A stretch of 64,000 bases of DNA from Mesorhabditis belari. Its lineage: Eukaryota; Nematoda; Chromadorea; Rhabditida; Rhabditidae. Position 1 is the stretch's first letter. Each line of letters starts with the position of its first letter. The position numbers and the translations under genes are program-made. Shown piece by piece: positions 12,283 through 23,100 of the stretch. The notes under the pieces are model-generated. The model had not been told where the DNA came from, did no database searches, and saw only the letters and a program-made list of their open reading frames with translations. Where the stretch lies: the NCBI GenBank assembly GCA_958450365.1, contig CAUEEP010000727.1, forward strand, positions 682,001-746,000, read 5' to 3'.

Positions 12283-13662
12283 GAAATCTCACCCCGGAGG
12301 GCCCTGTCGCAATGGGAATATTCCTAATGGGTGGGATTGTCCAAGTGTATGAACAAGATATCACAAAATAATCCAGAGAAGAGGATCATGTGCGATATAT
12401 GTTGCTTGCTGATGGTAAAGTGTTGTGATATTTGCAAACTTTGCCTTAAAGCATGGCTCGACTGACCCGTAACCAAACGAATAGATGTTACAGTAGCTCG
12501 AGAATTTCTAGAAAGCCAATTTCTATCGTAGTAAATAGCTATAAATCATGTCGTAGAAATCTTGGTGGATTACGGTAACCCGGGAATACTGTAGAGCGGA
12601 GGCACATACGTTAACAAGTTATGTTATTTCAGAAGGGCTACGACTCGGCCACAGAGGTGCCCGATTCCCAGGGATTTCCGAGTGATATGTCCTTGGACAA
12701 AGATGTTACTCACTCAATACACGATTACAAGTAAATTCTGTTGATTGTAGATTTAGTGGACTAATTCTATGGTTAGGCTCTGATCTGATATAGTCTAATG
12801 CAATAATTGGTTTTCAAAATCAACTCCAACACTTCACATTTCAGTCGTATCAAGCTGCCCTAAAAGAATGCATACCGATCAAATGGAATCTCTGGCCATT
12901 GTGGACACGCCAACTGAAATGGAAACAATCGAGAAATGTTTGAAAATAAAAAATATTTCTAGATTTTTTACTCTAGTGATCTAAGATCAATCATTAGCCA
13001 ACGGAAAATCGCAATTTTGGATCGGTTTAAATGCAATCAATTGTACGACAAGTGGTTGTCCCGTAACTGGACCTGTGGTAAGTATTATAGAAATGATAAA
13101 TTCACAATAGAGAAATATTTAGGAAGAAGATTTCACATGGTCAAATGGAGAATATTTGGATGAGAACAAGAATTTCACGTATTGGAGAGATGGTTGGTTA
13201 GGGGAAATCTTTGATTCATGAACCTGGAGTAGATTCTCTCAGATAAAAAAAACTAAAGGCAAAAGGTTTTTGAAAGTTTCCACGCTTTAGCTCTAGCTTT
13301 AGCTCTAGCTTTAGCTCTAGCTTTAGCTCTAGCTTTAGCTCTAGCTTTAGCTCTAGCTTTAGCTCTAGCTTTAGCTCTAATCAAAAGAGTACAATTAACG
13401 AAAATTTCAGGTTTCCCTAGATTGTTCAAAGATGAATCTTGTGTTGCCTACTCGCAAAATGATGGCACTTGGGTAAGTGGAAAAACAATTTTTTTTCAAT
13501 GCTAGATTTACGTAAATTCAAAAGTTTTTCAACATTTTAATAGCGATTTCCATAAAAACTCGAAATCTTTAGGTTAACATGGTTTGTGATTACAAATTGA
13601 TGTCAATTTGTTGGCGAGACGCAAAAGTGCCCGTGTCGACAACGCCGGCGAAAAAGAGATGA
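12283..13662 (+). CDS. C-type lectin domain protein (CLEC)
   Basis: The domain is spread over several exons: a segment with PCRNGNIPNGWDCP near 12300-12345; KGYDSATEVPDSQGF near 12633; MESLAIVDTPTEMETIEK near 12880-12935; SLANGKSQFWIGLNAINC from about 12994 with the diagnostic WIGL; EEDFTWSNGEYLDENK near 13125; LFKDESCVAYSQNDGTW near 13425; and a C-terminal VCDYKLMSIC...KKR, stop 13660-13662. These are the hallmarks of a secreted CTLD protein, often immune or cuticle-associated in nematodes. The usual WND motif is replaced by NDGTW. In the 12846-12935 exon, SYQAALKEC and MESLAIV are in different frames (see findings), so the gene may be broken or the assembly may have an indel. Start unresolved. 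An intron carries a 12-bp tandem repeat. Confidence 0.7.
13284..13380 (+). repeat. 12-bp tandem repeat (agctctagcttt)n
   Basis: About eight uninterrupted copies of a 12-bp unit that is itself two 6-bp near-repeats, sitting in an intron of the lectin gene. Confidence 0.95.
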
Positions 13663-13724
13663 TCGCTTTTTTTGTGCAGAAAATGTATTTTGAACGTTTG
13701 AAAGTATTCAATTTATGAAAAACG

Positions 13725-13990
13725 TTACACATGAACAAATAATCGTTTCCCAGTTGGTTCATTTGTACTCATTGATCGAGTTGATCGACTTGTTGAGGCC
13801 TCGATTTGAATGTTTAGCACGTCTAAAGTAGGATCAGAGGTTGTTACTTTGAAAAGAGATTGTTCTTCAATCGCTTCGATTTCAGAGTTTTCTCGTTTCG
13901 GGTGGCGCACTTTTTTTTTGTTTTCTCATCAACTTCTTCTGTATCCTCGAGATTCTTTGCCGCTAGACAAAATTCTCCAAAAAAAAAAAG
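13725..13990 (-). other. Candidate terminal exon(s) with frame break at a poly-A run
   Basis: On the minus strand, after a gtctag acceptor near 13965, one frame reads AKNLEDTEEVDEKTKKK. A run of nine A (13911-13919 as T on plus) then separates it from VRHPKRENSEIEAIEEQ and on to PTGKRLFVHV and a stop at 13725, in another frame. A one-base change in the homopolymer would join them into a charged tail of about 80 residues. It lies 190 bp downstream of the IFT122 stop on the same strand: either an unrelated small gene, a downstream operon member, or chance. Not recognised. Confidence 0.3.
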
Positions 13991-14176
13991 AATTCAGAAC
14001 GTAAGGAATTGATTTTTAAAGGTCAGTATGAATGTTTTTACTTAAATCATTTGATAAACTGAAAGAATGTTTTATCGACATAAAAAGATCACAGATTTTC
14101 GGACAAAAAAAAACCAGTTTTGGAAACAAGATTTGCTAACGCCACTTGCAAGATATGTTTTTCTTAAATTGTTCAT

Positions 14177-17100
14177 TCATATGTCATCGATGAGATGAGC
14201 ATTTGTGGGTGAGTGAATTTGACGACAAAACGGACATCCGCCTTTCTCGACGACAGCTAATTCCCATTCATCCGCCTCAAACATCTGCAATTTGAGGCGA
14301 TAAACTATTTGATTGAAAAAAAAGACTATACAAGGGATAACTGAATAGAGTGTTTTGCCGTGAATAAGTCGTTTTTAAAAGGTGAACGATTTGAAAAACT
14401 ATTTGATGAGGAATTACCGTAAATACTGTAATAGTACCCCACGCCCCCCCTCGTACAGTCGCGTAGTCGCAAAAGTTTTTTAATATTTCATTTTTTTCAA
14501 AGCGCTCGTACTTTCAAAAGATGCGTCTTTAGTATCAAAAAATAGCTGAAATTCAGGGCTATTTTTTGATACCAAAGATAATGACGGTGCGGAGTGTTGC
14601 GTAGTCTAGCTTTGAACGCGTTTTTCTCGACACTGGTTTAAGCTACAATGCGCGCTTAGGTATCAAAAAATAGCCCTGAATTTCAGCTATTTTTTGATAC
14701 CTAAGCGCGCATTGTAGCATAAATCAGTGTCGAGAAAAACTCATTCAAAGCTAGACTACGCAACACTCCGCACTGTCATTATGGGGGTCGGGTACTATTA
14801 CAGTATTTACGGTAGACATTGAATGGGCATCAAAAATAAGATGATTCTTTTGAATTACCTTCCAACAACTTGGGCATTGTGAGATCGAGATTGTTGGCAT
14901 TACATTGAAGAAGTAACGAGCCGGGAGGGGATCTCTCTGCTCGCAAATCACAACCTGCATCCCATATTTTGCACAAATAATAAAATTAACGTTAAATGGA
15001 TGATCTACAGTGAAATGATTGTAGACGTAGACACTAAAGGCTACGGTAGAGATTTATCGCTTATATCGAGAGAAATTAATTGAAATTTCATTGCTTACAT
15101 GTCCTTTGTCCAATCGTCCCAATTGCTCTCTATTCAGAATCACATTTGATCCCTTTTTCTGAAAATTTGAATGAAATCTTGATTTTGTTTTCGTTTCCAA
15201 CCGTTCCATGAATCGGATTGTATGGCTGTTCTCCGATTGGCGGCTCAGCGAGAATCATTTCTTTGGCTTCATCGCGAGTGATTCCTTCTTCAATCGAGAA
15301 CTCGACTAACGGTAGATTTTCTAGTGATTTCAGAAATTAGATTGTTTTCTTTGTTTTTTTAAAAACTACCAAAAGTGGCAGAACTGTAGACGAAAGTCGC
15401 CGAGCAATGGGCACACTTTTGACCGCCTGTGAGTGGATTGGTGAGACCGCATCTGAGAGATAAAAATACATTTGAACTAATAAAGATATTAGATTATTGG
15501 ATATGTAATAGATAAATGTTTTTATATTTTAAAACTAAAATTGTATATTGTTTACTTTTTAGATGTGATGCTTTGAGAAAAGGAAAATTTGAAAAAAATA
15601 TTTTTATATTTTTGGCAAGTTTTTTTTTTCAAAAATATGTTTAAATCTTAAGAAATGAATGTGATTCTTTCTATATTTTATATAAAATATGATTTCATTT
15701 ATGGGTTTATATAAGATATGATTTCATTTATAATAGTTTTATCCCTATTGATCGAGATGATCTGCTACCCGTTTGCTATTGATCGAGATGATCTGCTACC
15801 CGATCTGCTACCCGTTTGTTATAGGTGTCAGCTCCGAGCCAAACTGATATTTTAGTTACTATTGTTATTATTGAATGATTTGTCTATTCTTATGCAAATG
15901 TGTCCTCCCCTGTGCTTATCCCTTTTATTGCCGAGAAGGGGCGGTCCTTGGGATTGCCTAGGAGGACAGTGAGGAGCCTAGAAGGACAGTGAGGAACCTA
16001 GAAGGACAGTGAGGAGCCTAGGAGGACAGTGAGGAGCCTAGAAGGACAGTGAGGAGCCTAGGAGGACAGTGAGGAGCCTAGAAGGACAGTGAGGAGCCTA
16101 GGAGGACAGTGAGGAGCCTAGGAGGACAGTGAGGAGCCTAGGAGGACAGTGAGGAGCCTAGGAGGACAGTGAGGGCCTAGGAGGACAGTGAGGGAGCCTA
16201 GGAGGACAGTGAGGAGCCTAGGAGGACAGTGAGGAGCCAGGAGGACAGTGAGGGCCTAGGAGGACAGTGAGGAGCCTAGGAGGACAGTGGGGCCAGGAGG
16301 ACAGTGAGGAGCCTAGGAGGACAGTGAGGAGCCTAGGAGGACAGTGAGGAGCCTAGGAGGACAGTGAGGAGCCTAGGAGGACAGTGAGGAGCCTAGGAGG
16401 ACAGTGAGGAGCCTAGGAGGACAGTGAGGAGCCTAGGAGGACAGTGGGGAGCCTAGGAGGACAGTGAGGAGCCTAGGAGGACAAGTGAGACTCTCATTTG
16501 GACTCCCCCCTTCCCCTTACACTTATTTGTAATCTATTCGTCTTATTATACTACTGTAAATAAAGATACATATCTTCCGGGTCTATGCAACTGCAGTACA
16601 GGTCGGTCATTTCACAGGGACTCCCCTCTAATACGTTGGAGGAGTTGAGTTGGGTTGTCGGGGTGTTAGAGATGGCGGGATATCAAAAGGGATATCAAAT
16701 CCACTCTCTTTAACTTAACCCAAATTCTAGTCCACATCCGTTTATACCTAGGAACGAATATAGGTTAAAAAAAGGGATAAAACTATTATAAATGAAATTA
16801 TATCTTATATAAACCATAAATGAAATCATATTTTATATAAAATATAGAAATTTACCTATAACAAACGGGTAGCAGATCATCTCGATCAGTAAACGGCTTT
16901 GCTCGAACTTTCACCGTCGCCACTTCTACCAGCTTTTCGTATCTAAATTTACTTTGAAATTAAATGCGCTAAAAGCTCTTCTCTTTTCTTTTTTCTCTTT
17001 TTTTATCAACCTTGGCGGAATTCTGAGTTGAGTGAGTCTATCCAAAGCGCTTCTCGCCAACTTGAAGGCTCCCAATTCTTTCCCTAGTTTCGCGATTGTA

Positions 17101-20100
17101 TAGAAAATCATTCTGAAATCTATTTTTGTGCAAATTTTAAAATTTTTCTTTTTACACTCTTGAGACTTTCTTTTGTGGAGGTTGTTGAGAAAGAAAACGA
17201 GCCGCGTTTAAGAGAGTGTTCACGGGGAGACGGGTGAATGGCTGGAAATGACGAATGGGATGGAATGGAAATGTCTTTTCTAACAGGTGCCCTCTCTAGA
17301 GCTACTGTAATTCTGGTTTTGTGGGAAATTGGATTGTTTCATTTTATTCTTGATCGAAGCTTTCTAGCGATCATAGCTTTCTAGCGATCATAGCTTTCTA
17401 GCGATAAGTCGATCAAGGTTCTATTGGTTTAATCATTCAAGACAACAGGGATACAGTAGCTTTTTCTAAGCGCATTATTTAGCAAATAATTTAGCTAAAT
17501 ACAACACACTTCTAAGATATAATCTAATTTATCAAAAAAAAAACCTGTGAGCAAAAGTGATGAATCCACTCAAAAACCCAATAAACATCAGCTTCGGCGA
17601 GGGCTTTTCTGAAAGAAATTTGCACATACCGTAAATACTGTAATAGTACCCCCCTCGTACAGTCGCGTAGTCGCAAAAGTTTTTTAGTATTTCATTTTTT
17701 TCAAAGCACCGGTACTTTCAAAAGATGCGTATTTGGTATCAAAAAATAGCCCTGAAATTCAGGCTATTTTTTGATACCTAAGCGCGCATTGTAGCATAAA
17801 CCAGTGTCGAGAAAAACGCGTCCAAAGCTAGACTACGCAACGCTCCGCACCGTCATTATGGGGATGGGGTACTATTACTGTATTTACGGTAGGAACTCTG
17901 CCTTGTAATCGTTACTTTAAAAAATAATTCTTATATTATTTTCTTATTCTCACAAAGCTTTTGGTAAAAGATTTTGATTTGTGGTGGCTCTCTCCAAATA
18001 TTGATATCCCAGCATCCAACAATAGTAGCCGGCATCCGAGAAACTGAATATAATAATAAAATTTTCAAATTAATATCGATTTCTTAATTGAACGTAATAT
18101 TAAATTCTCTATATTTTCTATATTTTCTATATTTTCCATATCTTTATTCTTTTTCTTTCTTTCATTTACCGATCTTCATTGATGGCATTTTGTGTGAGTT
18201 GCTCGAGTACTCGGAGAGCTTCTGTATCGCTGCCCGCTTTATGGAAAGCTGAAGGAAGCTTTAGATTTAGAAAAAAACAATCAAATATCATTATAAAGAA
18301 ATATTTTTTTTTGATATAAATTTGCTAAAAAAACCTTGTTGTGCTTCTTCAAAACGATCTTGTTCAGCTAAAAACCTCGCATATGGTAGATAAACCTGTT
18401 CGATGAAACGAGGATATCTCTCGGCTAAAGCAAATGCCTAAAATTTTTCTAATATATACGAATTATCTATAATTATTAAATTATCAATCAATTAAATAAC
18501 AAATAATTATCTTAATCTATTTTACGAATCGTTTTACTTGAAACTTTCTCTCACTTACATCAGTCCAATGCTTGGCTGAGACGTGCATCTCGACGAGTGA
18601 CGCCACGTCATTCATTCCCTGAATTCCGTCATTCATTTTAAAGTTTTAAATTGTTTTTTTTAGTAACTACCGTAAATACTGTAGTAGTATTTACGTCGTA
18701 CAGTCGCGTAGCCGCAAAAGCTTTTTAGTATTTCATTTTTTTCAAAGCACCCGTACTTTCAAAAAATGCGTCTTTGGTATCAAAAAATAGCCCTGAATTT
18801 CAGCTATTTTTTGATACCTAAGCGCGCATTGTAGCATAAATCAGTGTCGAGAAAAACTCATTCAAAGCTAGACTACGCAACACTCCGCACCGTCATTATG
18901 GGGGTGGGGTACTATACAGTATTTACGGCATGGATTATGTGCTTGGGTTTAAGGAAAAATTCCCTGAATTCCGTCATTCATTTTAAAGTTTTAAATTCTT
19001 TTTTTTTAATAACTACCGTAAATACTGTAATAGTACCCCCTCGTACAGTCGCGAGCGCAAAAGTTTTAGATTTCATTTTTTTCAAAGCACCCGTACTTTC
19101 AAAAATGCGTCTTTGATATCAAAAATAGCCCTGAATTCAGCTATTTTTGATACCTAAGTGCGCATTGTAGCATAAAGGAGTGTCGAGAAAAACGCATCCA
19201 ACGCTAGTCTAGCAACACTCCGCACCGTCATTATGGGGGTGGGGTACTATTACAGTATTTACGGTATATACTTTTATAAGCTATAAGCTTAAAAATTCTT
19301 AAATTCTACATGAAATATTTTGCTGGCCACTCCGAAATCGTTCTTCGCAATAAAATACGCGGCCAATCTTCGCAGATTGTCATGATCCGTTCGCTCGATT
19401 TTTCGCACAACGTTTAAGGCTCTAAATTTATTATACAAATGTAAACACGAAGAAAGAAATGATGTTATTCTATTGTTTTTACTAGCAAGACCTTTCTGTT
19501 TTATTCTTTACTTAAAGCAAAAGATATTCAGCTTTCAGGGATACTGTAATACCTCAAAGAGCAATTGAAATAAGAGTTGTTAGTCTGAATTTTTAAAAGT
19601 CCAATTGTATTGAAATCCTATGAGCTAACAGATATTAGCTTTTCGTTTTTTACTCTTTATTCTTCTTACAAATCATGCCAATCGTGTTCTTGAATCAAAA
19701 GAATCGCCTTCTCAAAATCCCCCGACGCGATAAACATCTCGGCAGCGATCTACAAAAAAATTGCTAGTAAACTCTATAGAGTTAGTGAATAATTCGATAG
19801 ATTCTATAGATATTTAGAATCTATAGAATTATCTATTCTATAGATAGCTTCACTTAGAAATCGTTCACTTCGCTCACTCTCAAACCTTTGGCTCATTGCT
19901 GTCCCTTGCCCAATCGGCTCTTTTCCTCATCAACATTTTCTGGGTTTCTCCCGATGAGGTGGCCATCACTTCCTACAAATTTGACATCTTTCTACAATTA
20001 TTTTCTTCCTATTAGCTTTTTGCACTTCTTTGTGCGCATGCGCTTTTTGCACTTCTTTGTGCGCATGCGCTTTTTGCACTTCTTGTACTTTTGCACTGAC

Positions 20101-23100
20101 CTGTGCATCTTCAAACATTCTCATATCCGTGTAAAGTTCGAGGGCTTTTTGTTCATAGCCATTGCTTCTGAATCGGATTTATTGATTAACTATTATATCT
20201 AATCTTGTCTTTTATTCAATATAAACTTCAATATAAGCTTTAAGCTATTAGCTTCAATATAAGCTTTTTAAATATAGCTTCTCACTTGTACAATTGGGCA
20301 CACTCGTTGAACTTTCCTTGATGAGCCAAAAGGAGAGCTCTCACTTGAAGATCTGAATCACCGCGACGTTGCATTGCCTGGGAAATGAAATTTTTTAAAA
20401 GCATAACTATACTTACTATTAGTACAACTCTTACAGTATCTTTTTATTATTTAAATACATTTCTATATCTTAAAAACCAACGATAACTTGAGCAACAAGG
20501 GACAATTGGCGGAGATCTCGATTCTTCGAGAAAGCTTTAGCTGCAAGATGGAGCTGTAGAGAGGACAAGGACTAAAATCACCTATTATTTACAAGATTTC
20601 TTTTATCAATGCTTTACCTCTCTTCCCAGCATATCCCAATCATCTCTCGTCACTCCGAGACAGCCAAGCTCGTAAGCGGTGCTGAAAATTTGTATTTGAT
20701 TTACAGTTTGTTAATTTGCACTCAATTTACATCTTAAAACGCACAATCTGCATTTAATTTTTCAAATAAAATAAAACGCGAACGAAGAAAATATCATTAA
20801 TTTCATTCAATGGCATCGGTGGATCGTCGACTCTGCGCTCTCTGCAACTCCTCTATCGGCGATGAGGTATTTTTGTTATTTTTTTGTTGACTTTTTATAT
20901 TTCCTTCTTAATTGCGTTATTTAACATTGTTTAGCACAAAGTTAACGAGTTTAGCACGAATAGCTTGTCAGTTTAGCACGAATAGCTTTGTGTTTGTTTA
21001 AGCTTTGGTGCAATATTAGTTGGAAAAGCCTAGTTTCTTTAGTTTCTTCTTTGCTTTTACCGTTTTGAGTGACTATAAGTAAAAAAATTAGCTTTTCATG
21101 ACCAAATCATTAGGGAATAGATTAGAACAAATTTAGTAACGTTGTTTTCTTTTTAGTACGGTTAATATCATTGTTTTTTAAGTAAGTTAATGATACTTTG
21201 TCAGTTTAGCACCAATAACTTTGTGTTTGTTTAAGTTTTGGTGCAATATTTGTTGGACAAGCCTAGTTTCTTTAGTTTCTTCTTTGCTTTTACCGTTTTG
21301 AGTGACTATAAGTAAAAAAAAATCAGCTTTTCATGGCCAAATCATTAGGGAATAGATTAGAACAAATTTGGTAACGTTGTTTTCTTTTTAGTACGATTAA
21401 TATCATTGTTTTTTTCAGGCAGTAGTGGCGATGAACCGTCTTTGGCATCCCGATCATTTCTGTTGCCATCAATGCAAACGTCCCATCAAGCAGACTTTCC
21501 AGGTTCGTATTTTGAGATGACATTTTGCATTTTGTTTAGGCCGCCGAGAACAACGCCTACTGTGTTCAATGCTTTGCTCAGAAGTACAACCCCAAGTGCG
21601 CAGGTAAATCTTTTGTTCTGCTGTGCTGTTAATGTGCTATTGAGGATGCTTTGCTATACTTGTTTTGTTTAGGTTGCATGACGACGTTGATCGACACTTG
21701 TCTTCTTGCTTTGGATCGTCACTGGCATCCCGCTTGCTTCACGTGCACCGCTTGCAGTCGTCCATTGCCCAACGGAGAGTATTACTTGGTGGGTTTTTTT
21801 TATTTAGTTGTAGATTAAATGAATGTTTAAGGATCAGCAATGTTTAAATGTGCTCCTCTTTGCAATTCATTTTATTTTAGGTGGACGAGAAGCCGTACGA
21901 CTTGGATTGTCACTGGGCGAAGCGTCTCGAGAAACGCGAATACATGGAACGTGAAGGCAACAATCAACTTCAGCAAGCACCCGCCACTCAGCAGCGTCAA
22001 CGATATTGATAGGGACCATCTGCACACAAAAACCGTTCATCAATCTCACTTACATGACACTTTCATTGCGCTTTTTCATTTCCTTTTTTTGTGTGCGTAT
22101 TTTGGTGGATTTGTGCGAAATAAATTATTGGGGTTAATGCGGCGGGAAAGGTTTTTACCCCTTAAAATTTAAGTCACAAACTTGAAATCTTTGCGTTCCA
22201 TGTATTGGAGTAAATGATTGGAAAAAGAGACTTCAACAGCAGACATTGCATACATGTGAAGGCAGAACACTTTGTTACCCGAGAAACCGACAACAAAGCC
22301 CTAAACGTGTTGTTTGGTGAAAAATTCGTTTATTTTTAACTTGCCATCATTCTTTGCGTGCTTCCTGGTAAAGTTCCAGCCCGAAGCGTCAAGATACCAT
22401 TGCCTGAAGTTGTTTTATAGAATCGAACATCATATAGAACATGATTTCCCTATTGTTTACCTGAATAACATAGTAGATGCTCATATTGTGTATTGAAAGC
22501 AATGCTATTACAGTTGGGTTCCTAGAGTTTTAAGAAACTTTTGATAAGAGGCTGATTTTAAAACTTGAAATATAAGATCTTTGTTCTTCGCGTTGAACAC
22601 CATTGCCACACCATTTTCATCAACAATAGCAAGCTGTTTTCTAGAGTAAAACGTTAGATATCAGGTTTTCTTTTGAAGATCATTTACCTATTTAACGAGA
22701 TGTCAATGCATCGAACAGGCGCCGATAGTTTGAGCATTTCGACGGGAAATGGATTGTCGACGAAAAGTTTATTGACCTGAATACATGTTTTGATAAGACT
22801 GAGAGTTTTGATAGGCTTTTGTTTGATGGGCTTTTGTTATTTGTCATTTGATAGATTGTCATTTGATAGATCGTCATTTGATAGACTGTCATTTGATAGA
22901 CTGTCATTTGATAGATTGTCATTTTAATCATCATTTTAATCATCATTTTAATCCTCAACACCAAACCTGTCCATTTTTCAGCCCAACAAGGATTGTCTCT
23001 CGACCCGGTGGACCACCAATTACCTAAATTCAGTTTTTTGTGCATTGTTACTAGTTATTCAAGTAACTTTAATATATCGTATATGCGCATCCAATATCCA

